Counted from the stretch's first letter, positions 6,494 to 14,180 are shown. The stretch is DNA of 21,674 nt from Actinoallomurus sp045806665 (GCA_045806665.1 JBJMIW010000208.1:1-21674), one strand, 5' to 3'. Numbers and translations: made by a program. Notes: generated by a model from the letters alone, not told the origin.

Positions 6494-9388
6494 TCAGCCC
6501 AGGTCCTCCTCGGCGAGGAGATCCGGCAGGTTCGCCGGGTCGCGTAGGGCGGCCTCGGCCAGCAGGCGGTCGGGCCACCGGTCGCACGCCCACGCCAGGC
6601 CCCGCGCAAGACCGGCGGGGCCGCTCGCGTGCACGGTGCCGTCGGCGTACCACCAGGCCACCTCCTGGCCGTCCACCACCAGCCGTTCGTGGTGCACGTA
6701 CGATGCGGCGGCCTCGGGGAGCACCGCCCGCGCCGCCTCCGGCACCGGGCGCTCCTCGCCGGTCGACTCGACGGCACCGGGGACCTCCTCGCTGCCCAGC
6801 GCGAGGTCGAGCAGGTCGGCGACGTGCGGCGGCACGAACAGCAGCGGCTGGCCGCGCAGGAGGGGCAGCAGGTCGGGGCGGTCGACGACGATGGCGTCCT
6901 CGGCCGGGACGACCTCCGGCTCGCCGTCCACCAGGGCGCGTACGCGGCCCGGTGGTTCGACGTCCGGGTCGGTACGCGCCAGCGCCGCCCACAGCTCGCG
7001 CAGCCGCTCCCTCGACACCGTACGGGCCGGGTCTGCAAGGCGGTCGAGGAGCTCGGCGGGACCGTCCGGCTCCGCCAGCAGCGCCGCGACGGTCGTCCGC
7101 ACGCCGAGCGCCTCGGCGATCCTCGGGTCCAGGTCGGCCGGGGCCGGGTCGTACAGGTCGGCCAGGTCCGCGCCCAGGCACAGCGCGTCGGGTCGCCGGC
7201 CGTTCAGGACGGGGTGCCGGCGCAGCCACCACGCGGTGTACGAGGGGACGTCCACCTGGCGTCCGTCGGCGAGCATGACGCGGGTCGGCGCGACGACCGC
7301 CGCGCGCGGGTCCGGCTCGGCCAGCAGCCGGAACGCCGCCCGCCAGTCGGCCACCCACTCCAGATCCCGCACCGCGGTGAACTCCGGGATGACGTATCCG
7401 GCGCCGAACTGCTCCGCCCACTCCTCCTCGTCGTCGAGGTGGAACTCCGGGTCGATGACGTCCTCCGCGCGGACCAGCGCGAACGTCCGCAGTGCCCCGG
7501 CCGCCTCGAGCACCTCGGCGCCGTACCGCTCCACGAGATCGGGGTCCGCCACGCCGAACGGCGCGTCCTCTGCGATCACATTGGCCAACGGCGCGCCCGG
7601 CAGCAGCAGCTCACCGGCCGGGTAGAGCTCGCCGTCGTCGCCGGGCAGCGCAAGCTCGGCCAGCCACGGCTCCTCGCCCGGCCGCAGGTGGGCGCGGGAG
7701 ACGAGGGTGAGGACGGCGTGCGAGATCGGCTCCGGATCCTCCTCGTCGTACGACGCGGCGACCGCCGCGCGCGTCGCCGGGTCGGTGAGCACGGCGCGCG
7801 GACCCGCCTCCACGGCGCCGAGCCGCAGCAGCAAGGGATGGGCGGCCTCCGGGTGGACGACGCGCAGGCCCAGCGCGTCCAGCCCTTCCGGGTCGGTGAC
7901 CAGGAGCCCGCGCGGCCCGCGTACGGTACGGCCGTCGGCGAGGGGCACGGGCAGGCCGGCGAGCGCGTCACGGTCGGCGCCGTCCAGCGCGGCGTACAGC
8001 CGCCGCCACCAGGCGGGGTCGCGGTCCAAGCCGGCGAGCGCGTCGGTGACGTCGGCGAGGCTCAGGCGGCGGACGCCGAGCGCGGCCAGGGCCGGGTGGC
8101 GGACCGGCCAGCCGGCGGGCAGCAGGCCCGGCAGGACCTCCGAGAGCACCGCGGGCAGGGCGGCGGGCCCGTCGACGACCACGGCGTCGCGGCCGCGCAC
8201 CCGGATCGGCTCGACCTCCGGCTCGGCGTCCTCGATGACGGGCAGGAGCGGCAGGCCGGGGAGGCGGGCCAGGATGGCACGGCGGATCCGGGCGTCCAGC
8301 TCGCCCTTCGCGACCGGGCCGGGCACGAGGTCGAGGAGGCGCGGGGTCGGCGGCAGCAGCGCGGTGTACGCCTCGGCCGCCCGCTCGATCAGGAAGTCGG
8401 TCAGCGGGCCGGGGGCGACGTGCCGCCGGTCCGGAGCCAGCGGGAACGACGCGATCAGCAGCGCGGGGAGGCCCAGCGGCTCGTCGCTCGGGGTGGGCGC
8501 GTGGATCACGGCCGGAACGTCGTCCGGCAGCGGCTCGTCGGCGATCGCCCAGCGCACCTGCCAGTACGGCCGCTCCTCGACCGGCCGGTCCGCCAGGAGG
8601 TCGGCCGCGACCGTCCCGTGCGCCTCGGCGGTGCGCCAGATCGTGCCGTTCACGGTCACCGAGCCGGTCGCGGCCCCGTCCGCCGGGGTGTCCCAGGTGG
8701 CGCGGAGCGTACGGACGTCACCGTCGACGTCGATCGCGATCTCGGTCAGGGCCGGCAGGGACAGCAGCAGGGCCGGGCCGGTCTCCGCCAGCAGCCGCCG
8801 GACGAGCGCCTCGGCGTCCGCGTCGCGTAGCGGCAGCCGTACGAGCGTGTCGTAGCCCTCGGGCACCGGCTCGGCGGGCTCGGCGAAGGGCAGGCGCAGG
8901 ACCGCGACGTGACCGCCACGGAGATCCAGCTCGGTGGCGATCGCGGGGACCTGCCGCACGGCCTCACGGGTGCGCGCGGCGGACCAGGCGACCGCCGGAC
9001 CGCCACCGGAGACGATCGACGGCTCGTCACTGACCGCGACGACGGCGGCGAAGCCGACACCGAACCGGCCGACGGCGTGGGCGTCGTCGCGTTTCGCGGA
9101 GGCCCGCAGCGTGCTCAGCGCCTCGACCCCGGCGGCGTCCAGCGGCGCGCCGACGTTCGCGGCGTACAGAACGCCGTCCCGCGCGGTGAAACGGATCCGG
9201 CCGGGGACCCCGGCGCGGGCGGCGGCGTCGGCGGCGTTCTGCGCCAGCTCGACGATCACCCGGTCCCGGTAGCCGCCGCGCGTGTGGTCCTCTTCGGCGT
9301 TGGCGTCCTCGCGGAACCGCGCCGGCGACGCGCTCCAGGCGGCGAGGACCCGGTCGCGGATCGCCGCGGTGCCGAACGGGTCGTCCAT
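6494..9388 (-). CDS. Sacsin/Hsp90-like ATP-binding protein
   Basis: About 964 residues. The N-terminal 200 or so form a GHKL (Hsp90/histidine kinase) ATPase fold of the sacsin type. The N-box VELAQNAADA has E47 and N51, and the lid-side glycine motif GRFGVGF covers residues 107-113. The usual DxGxG box appears as ANVGAPLD (77-84), so the canonical aspartate is replaced. The remaining 700 residues are Leu/Ala/Pro/Asp-rich with no motif I recognise. In actinomycete genomes such proteins are often labelled 'molecular chaperone Hsp90', though they are not true HtpG. The ATG at 9388 is preferred because GGAGAGGGAG lies just before it; a GTG at 9424 would add 12 residues. The gap to the upstream DUF3027 gene is 39 bp, so the two are probably one operon. 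Confidence 0.85.
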   Translation of the reverse strand: MDDPFGTAAIRDRVLAAWSASPARFREDANAEEDHTRGGYRDRVIVELAQNAADAAARAGVPGRIRFTARDGVLYAANVGAPLDAAGVEALSTLRASAKRDDAHAVGRFGVGFAAVVAVSDEPSIVSGGGPAVAWSAARTREAVRQVPAIATELDLRGGHVAVLRLPFAEPAEPVPEGYDTLVRLPLRDADAEALVRRLLAETGPALLLSLPALTEIAIDVDGDVRTLRATWDTPADGAATGSVTVNGTIWRTAEAHGTVAADLLADRPVEERPYWQVRWAIADEPLPDDVPAVIHAPTPSDEPLGLPALLIASFPLAPDRRHVAPGPLTDFLIERAAEAYTALLPPTPRLLDLVPGPVAKGELDARIRRAILARLPGLPLLPVIEDAEPEVEPIRVRGRDAVVVDGPAALPAVLSEVLPGLLPAGWPVRHPALAALGVRRLSLADVTDALAGLDRDPAWWRRLYAALDGADRDALAGLPVPLADGRTVRGPRGLLVTDPEGLDALGLRVVHPEAAHPLLLRLGAVEAGPRAVLTDPATRAAVAASYDEEDPEPISHAVLTLVSRAHLRPGEEPWLAELALPGDDGELYPAGELLLPGAPLANVIAEDAPFGVADPDLVERYGAEVLEAAGALRTFALVRAEDVIDPEFHLDDEEEWAEQFGAGYVIPEFTAVRDLEWVADWRAAFRLLAEPDPRAAVVAPTRVMLADGRQVDVPSYTAWWLRRHPVLNGRRPDALCLGADLADLYDPAPADLDPRIAEALGVRTTVAALLAEPDGPAELLDRLADPARTVSRERLRELWAALARTDPDVEPPGRVRALVDGEPEVVPAEDAIVVDRPDLLPLLRGQPLLFVPPHVADLLDLALGSEEVPGAVESTGEERPVPEAARAVLPEAAASYVHHERLVVDGQEVAWWYADGTVHASGPAGLARGLAWACDRWPDRLLAEAALRDPANLPDLLAEEDLG

Positions 9389-9427
9389 CTGCTCCCTCTC
9401 CACGGCTGCTCCGATGTCGGCCACCGG

Positions 9428-10246
9428 TCAGCTGTGACCGAGGGCCTCCTCCTCGGTGAGCGTCGCCGAGGGTACGACGTCGTAGCCCATCTCATCGACG
9501 ATCGGCGGGGCCGCCTCGGTCGGGGGCGGCATGACCACGGCCTCGGAGTGGGCGCCGCAGCCGTGATCGACGGAGACGACCTTGCCGTCGTCCGGGGAGT
9601 ACTCGTTGGCGCAGACCCCGAAGGCCTGCCGCAGCGAGCCCGCCAGCGGCACGAAGAAGCCGCAGGTCGCACACTGCGCCGGAGCGGACCGGGCGACGGG
9701 GGTGTCGGGGCCGGAGTCCCCGGCGTGCCACCGGGTGGCGGCCTCGTCGCGGCCCTCGGCGGACAACACCCGGGCCTTGCCGAGGCCCAGCTCCCAGCCG
9801 AGCTCCGCGTCGACCTCGGCGGTCTGGGCGAATCCGGGCGCGAGGCGCGGGTCGTCCGGCGGCGTCGGCAGCAGGTCGCCGGGGCCGACGTCACCGGGGC
9901 GCAGCCGGTCGCTCCACGGCACCCATTCGGGGGCCAGCATCGCATCGTCGCCCGGCAGCAGCACGCTCTCATTCACGGTGGCGTGCTTCGCCCGGGCCGC
10001 CCGGACGACCGAGACGGCCCACCGCCAGCCGCGGTAGGCCGGGTCGAGACAGGCGAAGTAGTGGGTGACGACCCGCTCCGCCTCGGGAACCATCCCGATG
10101 TGGTCGCCAACGAATTCCGCCCGGGACGTGTCCTCGGCCGCCGCGCGTGCCAGATCGACGGCCTCGGCGGCGATGGCGTCGATCACAGGGGTACGGCTCC
10201 GCCGGGTGACGGCCGGACTGGTGGAACGCACAGGACTCACATACAC
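9428..10246 (-). CDS. DUF3027 protein with a zinc-finger-like cysteine cluster
   Basis: A 272-residue cytosolic protein of the actinobacterial DUF3027 family. Recognisable blocks are HIGMVPEAERVVTHYFACLD, YRGWRWAVSV, LLPGDDAMLAPEWVPWSDRL with RPGDVGPGDLLPT, and a C-terminal part ending in LGHS. A metal-site-like cluster lies near the C-terminus: C192-x2-C195, C212 and C230-x2-H233, within CATCGFFVP, GVCANEYSPDDGKVVS and HGCGAHSEA. Function is unknown; metal binding is an inference. It is followed at 39 bp by the sacsin-like ATPase, and the divergent MFS gene starts 54 bp away. The GTG at 10246 is the longest start; GTG at 10240, 7 nt after a GACAAT element, is an equally good leaderless start. 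Confidence 0.88.
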   Translation of the reverse strand: MYVSPVRSTSPAVTRRSRTPVIDAIAAEAVDLARAAAEDTSRAEFVGDHIGMVPEAERVVTHYFACLDPAYRGWRWAVSVVRAARAKHATVNESVLLPGDDAMLAPEWVPWSDRLRPGDVGPGDLLPTPPDDPRLAPGFAQTAEVDAELGWELGLGKARVLSAEGRDEAATRWHAGDSGPDTPVARSAPAQCATCGFFVPLAGSLRQAFGVCANEYSPDDGKVVSVDHGCGAHSEAVVMPPPTEAAPPIVDEMGYDVVPSATLTEEEALGHS

Positions 10247-10300
10247 GATTGTCGCCCATCATCGGGCATGGGTTTGCCGCGAAGAGGCAGACTGGTCGGC

Positions 10301-11689
10301 ATGAATTTGTGGTCACGTGCGGGCGCCGCTGGTCGGGCGGTGCGCGCGGTGGCCCAGAGGATCGGGCGCGCCACGCGCCGAGCCACCCACGCCGGAGGCG
10401 CGGGCGGCAGCGGCCTGGGCGCGTTGATCGAGCTCAACGCGCTGAACAGCGCCGGCGACGCGCTGATCGCCGTGGCGCTGGCGGGCACGATGTTCTTCAA
10501 TCTGGACGTTCAGCAGGCCCGCGGCCAGGTCGCGCTTTACCTGCTGGTGACGATGGCGCCGTTCGCGCTGGTCGCTCCGCTGATCGGCCCGGCGCTCGAC
10601 CGCATGCGCCACGCCCGCCGGATCGCGATCGCGGGCACGATGCTCGCCCGCGGCCTCCTGTGCTGGGGCATGGCGGGGGCGGTGCTGCACAAGGACCCGG
10701 TGACGCTGATGCCGGCGGCGTTCGGGGCGCTGGTGCTGTCCAAGGCGTTCGGGGTCTCGCGGAACGCCGTCACCCCCCGCCTGCTGCCCCCCGGCCTGGG
10801 CCTGGTCACCGCGAACGCCCGCGCGTCCTTCACCGGCCTGGTCGCCGCGTCGATCATGGCGCCGCTCGGGGCGGGACTGGTCGCCGTGACCAACGCGGGG
10901 TGGGCACTGCGCGTCGCGACGGCCGTCTTCATGATCGGGACGATCTCCGCCATGCGGCTGCCGACGCACGTGGACACGCCGGACACCGACGCCCGGCAGC
11001 CCGAGCAGGGCCCGGCCGGCGAGCCTCGGGAGGACGGCCGGGGCCGGTGGCGGACCCTCCTGCGGGTCGGGCCGGTCGTCGGCGAGGCGATGCTGGCCAA
11101 CGCGGCCCTGCGGGCGTTCGCCGGGTTCTTGATCCTCTACCTGGCGTTCCTGCTGCGGACCAAGGGATTCGTCGACGCCGTCTCGCCGAACATCGCGCTC
11201 GGCCTGCTCGCCGCCGCGGCCGGCGCGGGTGGCCTGGCCGGCACCGGCCTGGGCGCGCTGGTCAAGGCGCGGGCGCCGCGGGCGATCGTGTTCGCCACGC
11301 TGGCGGCGGCGACCGTCACGGCGGCGGTGGGCGCGGCGTTCTTCGGCCTGATCGCCGCGCTGGTGGTGGCGTTCGTCGGCGCGCTCGGCCAGTCCCTGGG
11401 CAAGCTGGGACTGGACGCGATCGTGCAGCGCGAGGTCGGCGAGGAGATCCGCTCGTCCACCTTCGCGGTGACCGAGACGGTGCACCAGCTCGTCTGGGTG
11501 ATCGGCGGGCTGACCGGGCTGGGGATGTCGATCGTGGCCGCCAACGGCCACATCGCGCTCGCCGTGGTCGCGGGCGCGCTCGCCCTGTCGCTGGTCAGCC
11601 TGGCGGCCTCCCGCAGGAGCCGCCGCGCCGTACGACGCCGCGGACCCGCTGCGGAGGGTGAGCCGACCGTCGCGGACACCACCGCCTGA
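10301..11689 (+). CDS. MFS transporter
   Basis: About 462 residues. A basic N-terminal stretch (to about residue 35) precedes the first helix region LNALNSAGDALIAVALAGTM. This is followed by GQVALYLLVTMAPFALVAPL and the cytoplasmic loop ALDRMRHARRIA, the equivalent of MFS motif A. SKAFGVSRNAVTPRLLPP and FTGLVAASIMAPLGAG follow, then a charged central loop (PDTDARQPEQGPAGEPRED) and six more helices. The substrate is unknown. It lies divergent from DUF3027 and its stop is 10 bp from that of the convergent cold-shock gene. The ATG at 10301 is chosen; ATG at 10268 would add 11 residues. Neither has a strong ribosome site. Confidence 0.85.
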   Translation: MNLWSRAGAAGRAVRAVAQRIGRATRRATHAGGAGGSGLGALIELNALNSAGDALIAVALAGTMFFNLDVQQARGQVALYLLVTMAPFALVAPLIGPALDRMRHARRIAIAGTMLARGLLCWGMAGAVLHKDPVTLMPAAFGALVLSKAFGVSRNAVTPRLLPPGLGLVTANARASFTGLVAASIMAPLGAGLVAVTNAGWALRVATAVFMIGTISAMRLPTHVDTPDTDARQPEQGPAGEPREDGRGRWRTLLRVGPVVGEAMLANAALRAFAGFLILYLAFLLRTKGFVDAVSPNIALGLLAAAAGAGGLAGTGLGALVKARAPRAIVFATLAAATVTAAVGAAFFGLIAALVVAFVGALGQSLGKLGLDAIVQREVGEEIRSSTFAVTETVHQLVWVIGGLTGLGMSIVAANGHIALAVVAGALALSLVSLAASRRSRRAVRRRGPAAEGEPTVADTTA

Positions 11690-11699
11690 CGGCGCGGGA

Positions 11700-12086
11700 C
11701 TACTGGGGGTCCAGGTCGTCCGCGACCGCGCGCAGCACTTCGCCGATCTTCTTGGCGATCGTGCCCTCGGGGTGCTTGCCCCGGCGGTAGGTGGTGGAGA
11801 TGCCGTCGAGGAACTTGATCAGGTCCTCGACGATCGGGACCATCTCGTCGGGCTTCTTGCGCTTGGCCTTGACCACCGACGGCGGGTTGTCGAGCGTGCG
11901 GACACTCAGCGCCTGCTGGCCCTTCCGGCCCTCGACGACCCCGAACTCGACGCGCTGCCCGGGTTTGAGTGAGGTCACGCCGCCGGGCAGCGCGGAGGAA
12001 TGAACGAACACCTCACCGCCGTCATCGCGGGTGAGGAAGCCGAATCCCTTGTCGGCGTCGTACCACTTGACCTTGCCAGTGGGCAC
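11700..12086 (-). CDS. Cold-shock domain protein with C-terminal extension
   Basis: 128 residues. Residues 1-65 are a cold-shock (OB-fold) domain: GKVKWYDADKGFGFL carries RNP1 (KGFGF at 13-17), and EVFVHSS carries RNP2 (VFVH at 26-29). Both bind single-stranded RNA or DNA. The second half (about 70-128) is a lysine-rich linker VKAKRKKPDE and an alpha-helical tail that ordinary 67-residue Csp proteins lack; this longer form is common in actinomycetes. It starts at a GTG at 12086 with GAGGT 5 nt upstream. It follows the HAD gene by 45 bp on the same strand, with a hairpin between. Likely an RNA chaperone or antiterminator; the role of the tail is unknown. Confidence 0.93.
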   Translation of the reverse strand: MPTGKVKWYDADKGFGFLTRDDGGEVFVHSSALPGGVTSLKPGQRVEFGVVEGRKGQQALSVRTLDNPPSVVKAKRKKPDEMVPIVEDLIKFLDGISTTYRRGKHPEGTIAKKIGEVLRAVADDLDPQ

Positions 12087-12125
12087 AGGGGACCTCGTTG
12101 CTAGCTCTTGTCCGGGCGAGTCACA

Positions 12126-12143
12126 TCAAGGCTATTGCCTTGA
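12126..12143 (-). terminator. Hairpin over the HAD stop codon
   Basis: Exact 7-bp arms TCAAGGC and GCCTTGA enclose a 4-nt loop. On the minus strand the loop and the first base of the second arm spell the TAG stop of the HAD gene. No T-run follows, so it could be an attenuator between HAD and the cold-shock gene, a weak terminator, or an mRNA 3' stabiliser. Confidence 0.55.
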
Positions 12144-12755
12144 GGGGGAACCAGGGCTGATCAGTTCGTTCAAAGTGTCCGGGAAGCCCCGCAAATCGGG
12201 CAACACGATATCGGCTCCGTAGGCTCGGAGCGCCTCCGAATCGTACGGGCCGGTGGCGATCCCGACGCTGCGGGCGCCGGCCGCGCGGGCCGCGTCGATA
12301 TCGGCGACGTGGTCCCCGGCGTACGCCGTGGCGCCGAACTCCTTCAACGCCACGCCCTTCCCGCCGCCGTAGAACCCGCCGGCGACCGCGTCGACGTTCA
12401 AGCCGAGGAACCGGACGGTGGACTCGGCGTCGCGCTGGTTCTTGGCGGTGACCACGATCACGCGCCCGCCCCGGGCCCGTACGGCGTCGACGGCCGCGCC
12501 GGCGCCGGGCATGGGCGAGGTCCGGGGCACCGCGATCTCCGCGTAGAAGGTGCGGTACCGCGCGGCGATCTCGGCGACGTGCTCGGGCGGGAACCAGTAC
12601 GCCAGCTCGGTCTCCAGCGGCGGACCCAGGCGCGAGACCACGGCGGCCGTGTCGATGGGCACCCCCGTCTCCGCCGACAGCCGGTCGTAGGCCGCGGCGA
12701 TCCCCTCACGGGTGTCGGCGAGTGTCAGGTCCAGGTCGAATCCGATAGCGAGCAC
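12132..12755 (-). CDS. HAD-family hydrolase (phosphoglycolate phosphatase-like)
   Basis: A 207-residue HAD phosphatase. Motif I is FDLDLTLADT, with nucleophile D7 and acid/base D9. Motif II is VVTAKNQ with T103. The motif III lysine is K133 or K138 in GGGKGVALKEFG. Motif IV is YAGDHVADID with D148 and D152 for magnesium. The helical cap between motifs I and II (about residues 15-85) makes it a subclass I enzyme such as phosphoglycolate phosphatase or beta-phosphoglucomutase; the substrate cannot be told. The start is a GTG at 12755 lacking a ribosome site, but 6 nt after a TAnnnT promoter element, so the mRNA is probably leaderless. It lies upstream of the cold-shock gene on the same strand. 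Confidence 0.9.
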   Translation of the reverse strand: MLAIGFDLDLTLADTREGIAAAYDRLSAETGVPIDTAAVVSRLGPPLETELAYWFPPEHVAEIAARYRTFYAEIAVPRTSPMPGAGAAVDAVRARGGRVIVVTAKNQRDAESTVRFLGLNVDAVAGGFYGGGKGVALKEFGATAYAGDHVADIDAARAAGARSVGIATGPYDSEALRAYGADIVLPDLRGFPDTLNELISPGSPSRQ

Positions 12756-12761
12756 GCGCCA

Positions 12762-12774
12762 TAGGGTACGTACC
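12762..12774 (-). promoter_or_regulatory. -10 element overlapping a perfect palindrome, HAD promoter
   Basis: On the minus strand TACCCT (12767-12762) fits TAnnnT and ends 6 nt before the HAD GTG, giving a leaderless start. It overlaps the perfect 10-bp palindrome GGTACGTACC (12765-12774), which could bind a dimeric repressor. Confidence 0.45.
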
Positions 12775-12855
12775 GTGCGAACTGACGCGTGCCCGCGCCC
12801 TCCCGGTAGTGGCGATGCGACGGGATCCGAGTGGGAGGGCGCGGAGTCTGCGCGA

Positions 12856-12938
12856 AATCTGGACTTATTATTTTGGTCACCGGCCGAGCTCGCATTAATT
12901 ACAAGCCCGTAACTGCGGTTACGTGTTGCGGATATACC
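12856..12938 (+). promoter_or_regulatory. AT-richer promoter region before the two-helix membrane protein gene
   Basis: This patch is markedly AT-richer than its surroundings (TTATTATTTTGG, CATTAATTACAAG, GGATATACCC). TTGGTC at 12873-12878 and TTAATT at 12895-12900 have 16-bp spacing. A second, weaker candidate is GATATA at 12931. The patch contains a perfect palindrome CGTAAC-TGCG-GTTACG at 12908-12923. The exact start cannot be fixed by eye. Confidence 0.45.
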
Positions 12939-12997
12939 CAGTGACCAACCTCCGAACCGCCCAGACGTCGAACCGGTCCCGAGAGTAAGAAAAGAAA

Positions 12998-13408
12998 ATG
13001 GCGAAATGGCGTAGTAAATCCGGGAATGTCGCTGCGGATTCCGGCGAAGATGGCTCCCCCACCGAGCGGACCGCTCCGCACCCCGGACGGCACCGGCCCG
13101 GCGGCGAGCCGCTCCGAAACGGCCTGGCCAGGGTCACCGGGACCCTGGCGACCCTGGCGGCGGTCGCGGCCACGCTGATCGCCGTGGTCCTTGCCCTGCA
13201 GATCGCCTTCGTCGTGTTCTCCGCCAATGCGGCCAACCCGATCGTGCGGACGGTCAACGACTGGGCGCAGTCGTTCGCCTGGGAGTTCCGGGACATGTTC
13301 ACACCCAAGGACCAGCGGGTGGCCGTGCTGGTCGACTACGGCATCGCCGCGATCGTCTACCTGATCGCCGGAAGGGTCGTCGCGGGACTGATCCGGCGCA
13401 TTCGCTGA
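12998..13408 (+). CDS. Conserved actinobacterial two-helix membrane protein, function unknown
   Basis: 136 residues. The first 45 are hydrophilic and rich in Ser, Gly, Pro, Arg and His, so probably disordered and cytoplasmic. Helix 1 spans about 48-75 (TLATLAAVAATLIAVVLALQ) and helix 2 about 114-131 (YGIAAIVYLIAGRVVAGLI), ending in a basic RRIR. The loop NPIVRTVNDWAQSFAWEFRDMF followed by TPKDQRVAVLVDYG resembles a small membrane family I have seen in other actinomycetes, loosely like half of a YggT domain; that likeness is an impression only. Start ATG at 12998 follows a purine-rich GAGAGTAAGAAAAGAAA. It is monocistronic here, with an AT-rich promoter region upstream. Confidence 0.8.
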   Translation: MAKWRSKSGNVAADSGEDGSPTERTAPHPGRHRPGGEPLRNGLARVTGTLATLAAVAATLIAVVLALQIAFVVFSANAANPIVRTVNDWAQSFAWEFRDMFTPKDQRVAVLVDYGIAAIVYLIAGRVVAGLIRRIR

Positions 13409-13461
13409 TCACGCGCGGTCGATCCGGCGGATTCACCGATCCCGCGCTCGTACGCGCCCTG

Positions 13462-13474
13462 TCACGCCGCGTGA
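13462..13474. promoter_or_regulatory. 13-bp palindrome, possible TetR operator
   Basis: TCACGC-C-GCGTGA is an exact 6-1-6 palindrome lying 70 bp before the tetR ATG. A TACGCT element (13516-13521) and a GGAGGAG ribosome site (13529-13535) follow. It could equally be part of the 3' end of the upstream membrane gene. Confidence 0.4.
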
Positions 13475-13543
13475 GAGGGCAAATCCGTCCGCCATCGGCC
13501 GGCCGTTCGATGGCCTACGCTCTTTCTCGGAGGAGCACAGAAA

Positions 13544-14161
13544 ATGCAGAGATCGACCCGAGAACGGATCGTCGCCGAGGCGCTCCGGCTGTTCGCCGAG
13601 CGGGGCTACGCCGCGACATCCGTCGCGGAGATCGAAGCCGCCGCCGGCCTGTCCCCCGGGGCCGGCGGGCTCTACCGCCACTTCCGCTCCAAGGAAGAGG
13701 TCCTGGCCGCCGCCGTGCGCGAGCACATCAGCCGTACGGCCGAGCAGGTCGCCGCGACCTTCCAGCAGTCGGCCGCGGTCCGCGACCAGCCCCTGGCCGA
13801 CCGGCTGCGCCTGGCGGCCGCCGCCGGCCTGCGCAAGATGCGGGAGGAGGCCGACCTGATCCGGGTGCTGTTCCGCGACCTGGACAAGTTCCCCAACCTC
13901 GTGGCCGAGATGCGCGAGGGCATCGCCAACCCCCTGTACGACCTGTTCGCCAAGTGGCTGTCCGGCCAGCCCGAGATGGCCGGGATCGACGAGGACTGGG
14001 ACGCCGTCGCCCTCGCGCTCGGCGGGGCGATCGTCAACTACTGGCTCGCCCATGACGCCCTGTACGAAGCGCCGAACCGCATCGACGAGGAGCGCTTCGT
14101 CGCCGGGTGGACCCGCCTCGCCATGGGCCTGGTCGGCACGGCCGCCGAGGCGGTGCAGTAA
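13544..14161 (+). CDS. TetR/AcrR-family transcriptional regulator
   Basis: 205 residues. The helix-turn-helix spans about 25-52: TSVAEIEAAAGLSPGAGGLY followed by RHFRSKEEVL. Compared with the usual 'AG(V/L)S.G.LY.HF' the recognition-helix region has two more residues (GAGG), a variant found in a subset of actinomycete TetRs. The C-terminal ligand domain (about 60-205) is helical with no recognised type. The start ATG at 13544 is well supported by GGAGGAG 8 nt upstream. It is not in an operon; the nearest candidate targets are itself and the upstream membrane protein, while the ABC operon is convergent with its end 10 bp away. Ligand unknown. Confidence 0.94.
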   Translation: MQRSTRERIVAEALRLFAERGYAATSVAEIEAAAGLSPGAGGLYRHFRSKEEVLAAAVREHISRTAEQVAATFQQSAAVRDQPLADRLRLAAAAGLRKMREEADLIRVLFRDLDKFPNLVAEMREGIANPLYDLFAKWLSGQPEMAGIDEDWDAVALALGGAIVNYWLAHDALYEAPNRIDEERFVAGWTRLAMGLVGTAAEAVQ

Positions 14162-14165
14162 CGGC

Positions 14166-14180
14166 GTCCGCTCAGCGGAC
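14166..14180. terminator. Bidirectional terminator-like hairpin between tetR and the ABC permease
   Basis: GTCCGC-TCA-GCGGAC is an exact 6-bp stem with a 3-nt loop. It starts 5 bp after the tetR stop, and its loop is the permease stop codon read on the other strand. No T-run is present. Its place at a convergent junction suits a two-way terminator. Confidence 0.55.

Noticed and set aside
6629..8830. Long plus-strand open frames (to over 700 codons) opposite the sacsin-like ATPase gene
   Set aside because: Composition is biased and motif-free, while the minus frame has clear GHKL ATPase motifs and a ribosome site.
10254..10272. Overlapping small inverted repeats (GCCC/GGGC and CCCAT/ATGGG) between DUF3027 and the MFS gene
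   Set aside because: The arms are only 4-5 bp and expected by chance in GC-rich DNA, so they are not listed as an operator.
8909..10300. Extension of the MFS gene at 10301 upstream to 8909
   Set aside because: The upstream part lies opposite DUF3027 and the ATPase gene and is not protein-like. Only the part from 10301 (or 10268) shows transporter features.
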